Shown here piece after piece: positions 1-8,400 of a DNA stretch of 13,386 nt. This stretch comes from Draconibacterium orientale. GTDB lineage: Bacteria; Bacteroidota; Bacteroidia; Bacteroidales; JAADGE01. Positions within the stretch are counted from its first letter, which is position 1. Every line of letters starts with the position of its first letter. Under the pieces are notes generated by a model. That model searched no databases. It was not told the DNA's origin and worked only from the letters and a program-made list of their open reading frames with translations. The stretch lies in assembly GCA_020718265.1 (NCBI GenBank), contig DYSM01000048.1, positions 1 through 13,386 on the forward strand, written 5' to 3'. The translations under genes were made by a program, and so were the position numbers.

Positions 1-89
1 CTGATAATCAAGCATATAGTTTGTTTAGCTAAAATAAAACAGGCTTTTTAGACCGAACTCATAATTCTATTGAACGGCATCACTATATT

Positions 90-1886
90 TTATTCGTAAA
101 CACCGGTTTGTTCAATCAGTTGCGCGCGATATTCGACATGAATTTTTGATTTTGAAATAAATCCGACAAACCGTTTTCCCTCAATAACGGGCAAAGTCCA
201 TTCGTTGCATTGGTCGAATTTTCGTAAAACCGTTTGCATATTGTCTTCAATATTGATAACTTTTCTGGGGATTTTCATAATATCTTTCATGGTTGTTTTT
301 TCGTAAAGAGCTTCGTTGAACATCATATCTCGTATGCGGTCGAGCGTTACAACGCCTTTAAAATCGCCGTTTGCCGCCACAATTGCAAAAATGCTTTTGT
401 TGTTATTCCGAACTAAATACACCAATTTTCCCAAACGATTTTCGGGATGCAACGTGAGAACATCGGTGTCTATCAGGTTTGAAATTTTAATCTGAGTTAA
501 AATATTTTGGTCTTTATTTTCGGTAAAAATTAAACCTTTCTGTGCTAATTTTTTGGTATCCATGGAGTAAGGCTCAAAATGGCGCGAAATGACAAACGAC
601 AGAGAAGAGACAATCATAAGCGGAATCATAAGCTCGTAACCGCCTGTTATCTCGGCAATTAAGAAAATTGCAGTCAATGGTGCGTGCATCACACCGCTTA
701 GCACGCCGGACATACCGACAAGCGTAAAATTACTGATTGGCAGCGTGATACCGTTTATTAAATTCCAAAGTTTGGAATACAAAAAACCGGCAAATGCACC
801 TACGAATAGAGTTGGCGCAAAATTTCCGCCGTTGCCGCCCGCCGACAAGGTGAACGATGTTGCGAACACTTTTATCATCATAATTAATCCGATAAAAAAA
901 AGCAAAAAGAACTCATTTCCGTTCATGCTTTCAAAAATGCTGTCGTTCAATAATGCTTCCGGATTTCCGTTTGCCAACAGTTTAATACTGCTGTAACCTT
1001 CGCCAAATAAGGGCGGAAACAAAAAACTCAGCACGCCGACAATTGTGCCGCCAATGAGCGCGCGTTTCACAACTTGCGGTTTATATTTTCCGAGCAAACC
1101 CTCAATTTTCAGCGTAGTTTTGGAATAATACAAGGAGATAAAGCCGAGAATGATGCCAAGTCCGATGTAAAACGGAAGATTATGAAAATCAAAGTGTTCC
1201 TGCAATTGAAAAAAGAACAAAATATCTTCGCGCAAAATAATTTTCGACATCAACGCGCCGCTGACGGCTGCAATAATGACGGCAATCATCTCTGTTGCAA
1301 TGATTTCCGGTAACAAAATTTCGAGTGCGAACATCACACCCGCAATTGGTGCGTTAAACACGGCTGCAATACCTGCTGCCGCGCCGGCTGCAAGCAAAAC
1401 CGTGCGCTCTTTGTAGGTCAAAATATAAATTCTGCCAAAATTTGACCCAATTGCCGAACCTGTAACCACAATAGGCGATTCCAAACCTGCAGAGCCGCCA
1501 AAACCAACTGTGATTGAACTGGTTAGAATATGTGAATAAATTTTGTCTTTGGCAACAAAGCTCGATTTCTGTGCAATTTCATACAAAATATTCGAGATTC
1601 CGCGACCTAATTTTCGTTTAAAAACATAGCGCACAATTAAAGAAGTGATTAAAATTCCGAACAAAGGCGCAAGCAGGTAGATTAGGTTGTTAAGAAGTGA
1701 TACATAATGCGTTGAAAGCAGAAGATGTATGTAATGAACCGATGTTTTCAAAATTAATGCCGCCGCGCCGGAACTTAACCCGACGAGCACACTTGAAAGC
1801 ATGAAAAATTGCCTTTTTGTGAGATATTTTTGAATCTTAAACAGCGGAAACCTAATACTTTGGGTGATAAGTTGAAGAATTTTCAT
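90..1886 (-). CDS. ClC-family chloride channel/transporter with C-terminal CBS pair
   Basis: This is an inner-membrane anion channel or transporter of the ClC family, 598 residues long. Residues ~25-435 are the multi-helix ClC core. The first selectivity segment at 131-138 (GSAGLESP) keeps the gating glutamate as E136. FNAPIAGVMFALE follows at 177-189 and GGNFAP at 353-358. A tyrosine at 440 sits where the E. coli protein has its chloride-coordinating Tyr445. Residues ~466-522 and ~532-585 form two CBS domains, which in this family usually bind adenine nucleotides and modulate gating. Two residues stand out. The position of the E. coli internal proton glutamate (E203) appears to be I190, and the usual GSGIP motif reads GRGIS at 94-98. 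Both could mean passive conduction rather than H+ antiport, but that is inference from alignment by eye. The start is an ATG preceded by AGGAAG nine bases upstream. The gene is divergent from the lipoprotein gene. Family assignment is very secure; the transport mode is not. Confidence 0.96.
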   Translation of the reverse strand: MKILQLITQSIRFPLFKIQKYLTKRQFFMLSSVLVGLSSGAAALILKTSVHYIHLLLSTHYVSLLNNLIYLLAPLFGILITSLIVRYVFKRKLGRGISNILYEIAQKSSFVAKDKIYSHILTSSITVGFGGSAGLESPIVVTGSAIGSNFGRIYILTYKERTVLLAAGAAAGIAAVFNAPIAGVMFALEILLPEIIATEMIAVIIAAVSGALMSKIILREDILFFFQLQEHFDFHNLPFYIGLGIILGFISLYYSKTTLKIEGLLGKYKPQVVKRALIGGTIVGVLSFLFPPLFGEGYSSIKLLANGNPEALLNDSIFESMNGNEFFLLFFIGLIMMIKVFATSFTLSAGGNGGNFAPTLFVGAFAGFLYSKLWNLINGITLPISNFTLVGMSGVLSGVMHAPLTAIFLIAEITGGYELMIPLMIVSSLSFVISRHFEPYSMDTKKLAQKGLIFTENKDQNILTQIKISNLIDTDVLTLHPENRLGKLVYLVRNNNKSIFAIVAANGDFKGVVTLDRIRDMMFNEALYEKTTMKDIMKIPRKVINIEDNMQTVLRKFDQCNEWTLPVIEGKRFVGFISKSKIHVEYRAQLIEQTGVYE

Positions 1887-1895
1887 TATGTTTAT

Positions 1896-1901
1896 CTTCC
1901 T
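1896..1901 (-). promoter_or_regulatory. Shine-Dalgarno-like site of the ClC gene
   Basis: AGGAAG on the minus strand lies nine bases before the ATG at 1886. Good Shine-Dalgarno matches are uncommon in Bacteroidota, and most other genes here have none. It supports the chosen ClC start. Confidence 0.45.
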
Positions 1902-1912
1902 GAAATGGAATG

Positions 1913-1920
1913 CAAAGATA
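1913..1920 (-). promoter_or_regulatory. -7 box of the ClC gene promoter
   Basis: The minus strand reads TATCTTTG, a perfect match to the Bacteroidota -7 consensus TAnnTTTG, 26 bases before the ClC start codon. No clear TTTG-type -33 element lies at the expected distance. The same octamer followed by C recurs before the Rpn gene. Confidence 0.5.
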
Positions 1921-1998
1921 AACTTTATTCAAATTTTGTCAGTTTTTGAATATTAATCTTTCTTTAAATTCTTGAAAAAAACATGCTTTACATCAAAT

Positions 1999-2032
1999 TT
2001 TGATAATTTCTCGTTTTTTTTAGATATTTTTG
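1999..2032 (+). promoter_or_regulatory. Promoter of the zinc-ribbon lipoprotein gene
   Basis: TTTG at 1999-2002 and TATTTTTG at 2025-2032 fit the Bacteroidota -33 and -7 elements, separated by 22 bases. Transcription would start near 2039, leaving a leader of about 24 bases before the ATG at 2063. The -33 element is half of a 13-base palindrome (1992-2004), ATCAAA-T-TTTGAT, which could be an operator. Confidence 0.45.
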
Positions 2033-2062
2033 CATTTTGTGTACATTTAAAAAAATCTGAAA

Positions 2063-2758
2063 ATGAAAAAATTTATTCTCCTCTCGTTCGCGCTTTCGTT
2101 TGTGTTATATTCCTGTGGTCCGTCGGTGGAAGGGCAAGCCGGAGCATGGAAAACCAATTTAGACGAACTAAACCAATTGAAAAAAGAGTACCCGCAATTT
2201 GCCAAAATGATTGACGACAACATTGCCGATGCGAAAAAAGTCTATGATTCTGTCGAAGATTTGAAAGATGAAGATGCCAAAGCAGAGATAATGCAGGAAG
2301 CTAATGCGCTGCTTAGTGCCGGTTGTGTTGGCGATTTAAAAAACATGAAAGGCAAAATTGCCGATGTCAGAACCAAAATTGAAGACTTAAAGAAATTCCG
2401 CAGAGACAAATCCGAAGCCGATTTACAAGTTTGCGAAATTGTGCTGACCGATGCTAATAATGCAATTGCAAATGCCGAACAGTCGCTTAAATCAGCCGAT
2501 TCTGCATCGCCTTGTGATGTGATTACCAACGCTTTTGCAGGTGTAAAATCATCCTACGACGACATTGTTTCGACCATGACGAGCATTGAGCAAAAACTAA
2601 AAGATGCCGAAGCTAAAAAAAATGACAGCATCGCAAAAGCAAACGGAACCACAACGGATGCCGCTGCAACCATTAAGTGCGAACATTGCGGAGTAACAGC
2701 CGAAAAATCGCCGACAGGCAAATGCGCATCGTGCGGCGCGCCGTATCCGGCAAAATAA
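2063..2758 (+). CDS. Lipoprotein with helical body and C-terminal zinc ribbon
   Basis: This is a 231-residue predicted lipoprotein of unknown function. Residues 1-17 form a lipoprotein signal peptide ending in the lipobox LYSC, so Cys18 should be lipidated. Residues ~27-190 are charged and probably mostly alpha-helical or coiled-coil, rich in Lys, Asp, Glu and Ala, with extra cysteines at 88, 124 and 151. A Ser/Thr/Ala-rich linker (~189-203) leads to two CxxC pairs, CEHC (206-209) and CASC (221-224), arranged as a small zinc ribbon. No acidic patch follows Cys18, so there is no visible surface-export signal and the protein may stay on the periplasmic side. The ATG start has no Shine-Dalgarno sequence but directly precedes a good signal peptide, and a promoter lies just upstream. 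The gene stands alone: the ClC gene is divergent and the Rpn gene is convergent. I do not recognise the family of the helical body. A zinc ribbon on an exported protein is unusual. Confidence 0.88.
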   Translation: MKKFILLSFALSFVLYSCGPSVEGQAGAWKTNLDELNQLKKEYPQFAKMIDDNIADAKKVYDSVEDLKDEDAKAEIMQEANALLSAGCVGDLKNMKGKIADVRTKIEDLKKFRRDKSEADLQVCEIVLTDANNAIANAEQSLKSADSASPCDVITNAFAGVKSSYDDIVSTMTSIEQKLKDAEAKKNDSIAKANGTTTDAAATIKCEHCGVTAEKSPTGKCASCGAPYPAK

Positions 2759-2780
2759 GTCTGTATAATACGAATCGATT

Positions 2781-2878
2781 GCTGCTTAATTCTGCCAAAG
2801 TTTTTTTTTAAAATAATTATGAGTTTCTTACAAATATTTAAACTTTGGCAGAGTTACTTTCTTGAACTATTTAGCAGC
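2781..2878. repeat. Nested inverted repeat, REP/MITE-like or structured RNA
   Basis: A perfect 13-base inverted repeat, TCTGCCAAAGTTT (2791-2803) and AAACTTTGGCAGA (2840-2852), encloses a 36-base AT-rich loop. An outer arm, GCTGCTTAA (2781-2789) against TTTAGCAGC (2870-2878), pairs at 8 of 9 positions. Inside the loop AAATA (2810-2814) can pair with TATTT (2835-2839). The right arm region AACTTTGGCAGAGTT is itself nearly palindromic. It sits between two convergent genes and could act as a bidirectional terminator, but no T-run follows the stem on either strand and the loop is long. A small non-autonomous repeat element is an equally good reading. Confidence 0.5.
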
Positions 2879-2940
2879 CTATAGTGTCGTTTAACTTCAA
2901 GTCATATCGGTTCGTTTTTGGTATAGCTTTTATAGTTGTC

Positions 2941-3798
2941 TCACAATCTTTTACGCAATTCTACTATTTGTGCATCTGTTAATTTAGTATATTTTTTTAT
3001 TACTTCATCCGATTCGCCTTCTGTAATCATTTCCATCGCAATTTCTTCTTTTTCCTCCATTTTTCCCTCTAATTTCCCTTCGATTTTTCCCTCCTCTATA
3101 CCCTCGTCCCGAACAATTTTTATCATTGCTTTTTTAGCGGAACTTATGTGCATTTCGGATATCGTTGCGGCATCCAAACTGTCGAGTTCGGCTATTTTTG
3201 CGGCTTTGGCAATGCCTTTGTTGTCGGTATTTAATGTTAGATTGATATTTTTTTCTAACGATAATTGAAATAAATTTAACCAATCCTGATAATTTTGGGG
3301 CGTATTGGGGTTGTGATATTTTGGATTCGGGTTGAGAAATACCAATTTATGTTTCCACAACATAATGATTTTGTCATCCAAGTCTCCGGGATTGAAATCT
3401 ATAGACATAACATTTGCATGTACCGGCTCGCCCGTGAGTTGGTCTATTTTGTAAGGACGCGTAATGACCACAACGCCCAAAACGGTTTGAGGAATTTCAT
3501 ATTTTTCGCCGCGCTTTTGTTGTTCTATCAATAAGCTAATGAAGTAGTTAAGAAATCGGTTGAAGTTATAATCATAGTCAATTTTCTGAATTTCGATTAC
3601 GAACCGATGGTCGTCCGTTTCGGCGTAAATATCCAATTTTATGTCAATATTCGCAATCGGCGGCACAAACCGTTTTTCGGTTTCTATGTTGCTGACTGTA
3701 ATATCTATATCAAAAAGGTCTTTTATAAAGTGTTGAAACACTTCGGTATCGGTAAATACTTTTTTGAAAATTGTTTCATTATCTAAGGGCGCAAGCAT
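2941..3798 (-). CDS. Rpn-family PD-(D/E)XK nuclease / putative transposase
   Basis: This is a 285-residue member of the Rpn (recombination-promoting nuclease) / PDDEXK_2 group. Members are annotated as putative transposases but act as DNA endonucleases where tested. The N-terminal ~75 residues carry the nuclease core: D56 in KLDIYAE, then E69 and Q71 in VIEIQK, the D...ExQ form typical of this group. Helices at ~76-105 (RFLNYFISLLIEQQ) and a predicted beta-rich middle follow. The C-terminus has the characteristic run of EG/GK repeats (~232-248) and ends in a short helical motif (KYTKLTDAQIVELRKRL). The length is normal and no frame is broken. The start is an ATG, with a TATCTTTG -7 box 24 bases upstream. 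It stands alone, with no terminal inverted repeats or target duplications that I can see. In many Bacteroidota such genes are multicopy. The family is secure; biological activity is not shown by the sequence. Confidence 0.92.
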   Translation of the reverse strand: MLAPLDNETIFKKVFTDTEVFQHFIKDLFDIDITVSNIETEKRFVPPIANIDIKLDIYAETDDHRFVIEIQKIDYDYNFNRFLNYFISLLIEQQKRGEKYEIPQTVLGVVVITRPYKIDQLTGEPVHANVMSIDFNPGDLDDKIIMLWKHKLVFLNPNPKYHNPNTPQNYQDWLNLFQLSLEKNINLTLNTDNKGIAKAAKIAELDSLDAATISEMHISSAKKAMIKIVRDEGIEEGKIEGKLEGKMEEKEEIAMEMITEGESDEVIKKYTKLTDAQIVELRKRL

Positions 3799-3821
3799 AC
3801 GATTTCTTTTTTTTATTTAGG

Positions 3822-3829
3822 CAAAGATA
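3822..3829 (-). promoter_or_regulatory. -7 box of the Rpn gene promoter
   Basis: The minus strand reads TATCTTTG, a perfect TAnnTTTG match, 24 bases before the Rpn ATG. No -33 TTTG is present at the usual distance. Instead two copies of ATGCAAAC in an 11-base phase (3847-3854 and 3858-3865) cover that region, which may point to an activator-dependent promoter. Confidence 0.45.
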
Positions 3830-3846
3830 GGTATTTTATCTACATT

Positions 3847-3865
3847 GTTTGCATACAGTTTGCAT
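3847..3865. repeat. Tandem direct repeat of GTTTGCAT, 11-base phase
   Basis: GTTTGCAT occurs at 3847-3854 and again at 3858-3865, one helical turn apart. The pair covers the -33 region of the Rpn promoter. It could be a binding site for a regulator that contacts one face of the DNA. It is short, so chance is possible. Confidence 0.3.
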
Positions 3866-3926
3866 TTTTACGAAATATCTCCACAAAACAGACAACGCAA
3901 GCGATTTAAGTTGTTGAATGTTTTTT

Positions 3927-5417
3927 TTAGTCTAAAACGGTAACAAATCCTTTAACTTTTTGAAAAACGCCTTCGGAATTTTTGTATTGTAAAATGTAAG
4001 GATACGCAGCGACAGGCGCAGACGAGCCGTCGGGATAAGTGCCGTTCCATGCGGCTTCCGGACTGTCGGAACTGAACATGCGCATTCCGTTTCGGTCGTA
4101 AATTTCGAGATGAAAATCGGAAATAAACGCAGAATACACGCGAAATGTGCGGTCGTATTCGTTCCGGCTGCTGCGAATGAGCGCGTTTGGAATTTGAACG
4201 TCGGCTTTTGGCGAAATGCAAATGTAATCGCTGATTCTTTGCATGTTAGTTGTAGCATTTTTCGCAAAAAGCCTGTAACAAATTTCGTCGATTTGATTGC
4301 CTGATTGAAACTGATTCTTGTAAAATTGTTCTATATTTTCTGTAAAATCTGAGGCATTCTCTAAATCAATTGTATCCGTAATTCCATTGTAAGTTCTTGT
4401 AAGTGTGTATGTTTCGTCTCGAAATTGAATCCAATATAAAAAAATGCTTTTCTCCGACGGATTTTCTGAAAACAATTTTAAAACCATAATTTCTTCAGAG
4501 CTTAGAACTTCTGTGCCGCAGTAATCTTTTATGCTTATTTTGTATGAAAATTGGTTCGGAACTAATTCTGTTTCAAAGTTTTGAATATTCGTTCCCGAAT
4601 CAATATCAACATACGTGCCGTTTAGTTCGTTGAATTTTAAAAGTGTTGCAGAATTTGCAGCTTCGGTAAACGGACACTCAAACTGAATGTTCACGTTTGA
4701 ATTTAGAGTTTCGATTTTAGTGATGTTAATAACCTGAGGCAGTTCGGGTTGCAACGTTTTTGCAGAAAATTCCGGCGATTCGGAAATTGTGCCGTCCGTG
4801 CGTTTTGCTTGTAGGATAAACGTGTAAGCAGAGTCGGGTAGTGTCGTTGAAATTTCGGCTGTAAGTAATTCTGTATCAATCAGTTTTTCATATCCGAGAT
4901 TTGTTTTCCATAACACAGAATAGCCAAAAAGCTCGTCGTTCCAACCGATGTATGGCGTAAAATTTAACAACGTATTTTTGCCGCAATAATCATACGCTCC
5001 GGACGGAAAAATTGTTTCATGAACATCGGATAACGGACTGATAATCAATTTATTATCAATAATTTTGTAAGCACTCACGCAATAGGCTTCTGCATTTGTA
5101 AGCGGATTTGCATTTCCGTAAGCAGTTGAAGTATCTGTAAATGAACGAATTTCAGAGTTTTCAAGCGTGGCAACCGTAACGTAACTACCCGGTATTACGC
5201 CCGGAAAATCCATAATTTTTCGTTTGACAATGAATCCGTCTGCTGTGTAAGTATCATATTTCCAGTGAATTTCGACTTGTTGGGTTTCACGGTTTAAGGT
5301 AACAAAATCAATAACGGGTGTCGGAATTTGGGCAGGAACAAATTGCACAAGAAAAAGAATCGAAATTAGCGAAGTTCCGAATTTTAAAAATTTCTTGATA
5401 CAATACTTTTTGACCAC
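3927..5417 (-). CDS. Secreted protein with FN3-like modules and degenerate type IX (type B) sorting domain
   Basis: This is a 496-residue protein predicted to be exported. Residues 1-29 are a signal peptide: a lysine-rich start, a hydrophobic stretch at ~15-26, and probable cleavage after VPA. About four beta-rich modules of ~90-100 residues follow (roughly 33-135, 136-225, 226-312 and 313-402), resembling fibronectin type III folds. Residues ~405-496 match the gliding-motility-associated C-terminal domain: IPNA, LEIYDRNGMRMFSS, AAWNGTYPDG, AYPYILQYKN and a final VKGFVTVLD. That domain directs type B cargo to the type IX secretion system. Unlike its neighbour it lacks the FxPDGDG loop after IPNA; residues 412-430 are unrelated. 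The start is a GTG; no in-frame ATG fits the signal peptide. It begins 16 bases after the stop of the SprB-repeat gene, so the two are very likely one transcript and partners or co-exported. Its exact role is unknown. Confidence 0.87.
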   Translation of the reverse strand: MVKKYCIKKFLKFGTSLISILFLVQFVPAQIPTPVIDFVTLNRETQQVEIHWKYDTYTADGFIVKRKIMDFPGVIPGSYVTVATLENSEIRSFTDTSTAYGNANPLTNAEAYCVSAYKIIDNKLIISPLSDVHETIFPSGAYDYCGKNTLLNFTPYIGWNDELFGYSVLWKTNLGYEKLIDTELLTAEISTTLPDSAYTFILQAKRTDGTISESPEFSAKTLQPELPQVINITKIETLNSNVNIQFECPFTEAANSATLLKFNELNGTYVDIDSGTNIQNFETELVPNQFSYKISIKDYCGTEVLSSEEIMVLKLFSENPSEKSIFLYWIQFRDETYTLTRTYNGITDTIDLENASDFTENIEQFYKNQFQSGNQIDEICYRLFAKNATTNMQRISDYICISPKADVQIPNALIRSSRNEYDRTFRVYSAFISDFHLEIYDRNGMRMFSSDSPEAAWNGTYPDGSSAPVAAYPYILQYKNSEGVFQKVKGFVTVLD

Positions 5418-5433
5418 GAATGCACTAATTATT

Positions 5434-8400
5434 TTATCTCAAAATCGTAACATCTCCGGCGTCTTCAAATGGCGTTCCGTTTTGAAACACCACTTTTATC
5501 ATCCAAACATACACATCGGGCGGGCAGCTGTAGCCGCGAAATGTGCCGTCCCATTCGTCTTCGGGTGAATTTGCAGTGAATACGCGTTCGCCCCAGCGGT
5601 TGTAAATATGAATTTCGTAATCGCGTATTGCACCGTAATCGCCCGGATGAAAGGTGTCGAAAATACCGTCGCCGTCGGGACTGAAGGCATTAGGGAAACG
5701 GACTCTGCCGTAAGGTAATACGAACACTTCATCTTCCAAAATCATGGAATCTTGACAACCTTTGTCGGTGGTTACGATAAGTTTTATGTCGAAATAGCCT
5801 TCTTGTAAATAATTATGTACTGCTTCTTGCACGACTGAAGTTGTGCTGTCGCCGAAATCCCATAGATACGTGTTTCCGAATTCGGACGCGTTGTAGCAAC
5901 GTATCGGTTGGTTCGGCGGAAGAACGGAATCGGGTTCAACCGTGAACTTTGCAATCGGAGTTTGCCAAACGTAAACTGTTGTATCAAAAGTAGTTTCAAT
6001 ATTACAATAGCCTTGTACGACTGCTGAAATCGTGTAGGCATCTGGTTCGTCGTAAGCATATTCGGCTGGAATTTCTGAAAATGTATCGGTTCCGTCGCCC
6101 ATGTTCCATTCTGCTGATTCGTAATTTTGTGAAATATTTGTAAACTGAAATGTCACAGGCGCGCAGCCTTGCGTGGTGTCCATGCTCAAAGCCATGTCCG
6201 GATAAAGCGGCACAACAACCAATGCTTTCTTGACGGTGTCTGAGCACCAAGTGTTTGAAGCTCCGAGCTTTATGATATAATCAGCGCAGGTTTCGTACGT
6301 GTGCGCGGGCGGAACTTCTTCGGAATTTGTTGTTCCGTCGCCGAAATCCCACAAGTAATTTTCGTTTCCGGGCTGACTGAGATTTATAAGATTGACTGTT
6401 GTATTCGGATAATAAATGGTATCAGAAAGCAGAAAAAAGTCAATTTTAGGTTGCGGATATACTGTTACGGTTGCGAAGGCTGTATCTTTACAGCCGCTTG
6501 CCGATTTTGAGTATGCTTCGATTAAATATTCTGCCGGTTGGTCAAGTATGTTTACAAAATTGTGCGTGGGTTCGTTTGTAACGGATGATGTGCCGTCGCC
6601 GAATATCCATTTGAAAGTCAATCCGTTTGTATCATCAACCCGTTGAAAATTTATAGACAGCGGACTACAACCGACATAGGAATTTGCATGAAATATTGCA
6701 GAATTTTCCGGTGTTCCGATGGTAACGGGCTCATGTACAGTAAGACAATTATTAACATCGTGCACGGACGGAATGTAGGTTCCGGGTTCTAAATTATGAA
6801 ACGTGTCGTCGAATACAAACGTATTTCCAATGGAAAACGAGATTGGCGGCGTGCCTCCGTAAGTTACAATTTGAATTTCGCCGTCTTTAAAATCCGCGCA
6901 GCTTTCGTCGTACACATAAATCCGGGCAATTTGAAGCGAATCGGGTTCATATACATAAACAGAGTTTTCGCGTTTTACGCAACCGTTTTCATCTTTTACA
7001 AAAATTTTATATTCTCCGGAAGACAAATTTATAAAATCGCCTGACTCGGAAAGTGTCGCACCGTTATCGACAGAATATTCAAGCTCTCCCGTGCCTCCGG
7101 CTGCGGTAACGGCTATGATGCCGTTGGTTTCGCCGTGGCAATTTATGCTTTTTACATCAATTGTTTTAATTTTGAGTTCGGAAGGTTGTGTAAGAATAAT
7201 ATCTACAGGGTGCGATGTTCTGCATAGATTTGCATCTTCAAGCAAAATTTTATAAGTTCCGGCGGCAAGATTCGTAAACAGACTGTCTCTTGAAAATGCG
7301 TTTCCGTCGTCTATCGAATAGTAAATTGAATCTGTTCCGCCGATGGATGTGATTTCGATTTTGCCTGTGCTTTGCCCGAAACATTGGAGGATGTGTTGGT
7401 AGCTTACGTTCGTTATCATAAGTGAATCGGGTTCCGTTATTGTAAATTCCGGACCGGGACGTATGCAATTGAAATTGTCTTTTACGGCAGTTTGATAAAT
7501 TCCGGAGCTCAAATCAAAAAATTGAGAATTTGACGAAAATGTTGCCCCGTTATCTAAAGAAAACTCGTAAGGATTGCCGCTTCCGCCATGCCCGATAATA
7601 CTAACTCGTCCGTTTTTTAATCCATGGCAGGTGATATCTTTCGTAAGAGCAATTTCGACAGTAAGCGTATCCGGTTGGATTATTTCTAAATTTGAGCCTA
7701 ATTCAGTACATCCGTTAATATCTTTAACACTGTATATGTAAACACCTGCAGGAAGGTTTTCAAAAAATCCGTTGTTTTCTACATAAGTAGCTCCATTGTC
7801 AATGGAGAAAGAAAGCGGTGCTGTTCCGCCGGTTGCATTTATGGTTATGGTGCCGGTTGCTGCACCTTTACAACCTTGCACATGTGTTCTTCCGTGATTT
7901 GTTATTTTGAGTTCGTCGGGTTGTTTTACCGTTACAGTTCCGCCGGGTTTGAGACATTGATGACTGTCTTTGACCCATACTTCGTAATTTCCGGCTGGTA
8001 AATTCTCAAAATATCCGGTTTCGAAATAATCCGCGCCTGCGTTAATGGAATATCGGAACGGTTCAGTTCCGCCCGAAACGGTCAGTTCTATAGCTCCGTT
8101 CGTTTCACCAAAACACGATGTGATGTCGCTGACCACGATGTCATCAAAAACAATATCGGCCGGCTGTGTAAGCGTAACGGTATCACCCAAAACTTCGCAA
8201 CCATTGGCATCTTTTACGGCAAGTTCGTAAGGTTCGTCTGCAATTAAATTTGTTAATACACTGTAAGTTACATAAGTTGTTCCGCCGTTTACGGAATAGT
8301 ATAAATTTCCTGTTCCGCCAAAACCCGTTATGCTGATTCTGCCGTCTTGACTCAAATTGCAGGTCAAGTCAAATGCCAAATAATCAGTTAGTTGAACTTG

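Noticed and set aside
1..89. Possible terminator or gene end at the left edge
   Set aside because: No hairpin with a T-run and no convincing coding frame is visible in these 89 bases.
2941..3798. Rpn gene as part of an intact insertion sequence
   Set aside because: No matching terminal inverted repeats or target-site duplications flank the gene. The inverted repeat at 2781-2878 lies only on one side and is not repeated upstream.
3886..3928. ACAAC ... GTTGT hairpin followed by eight T on the plus strand
   Set aside because: The stem is only five bases with a 13-base loop, and no plus-strand gene ends there. For the minus-strand gene the T-run is on the wrong side.
3932..4267. Alternative minus-strand frames under the 496-residue gene, considered as evidence of a frameshift
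   Set aside because: Neither frame contains a PNGDG-type or other sorting-domain motif, and the main frame is unbroken to VTVLD.
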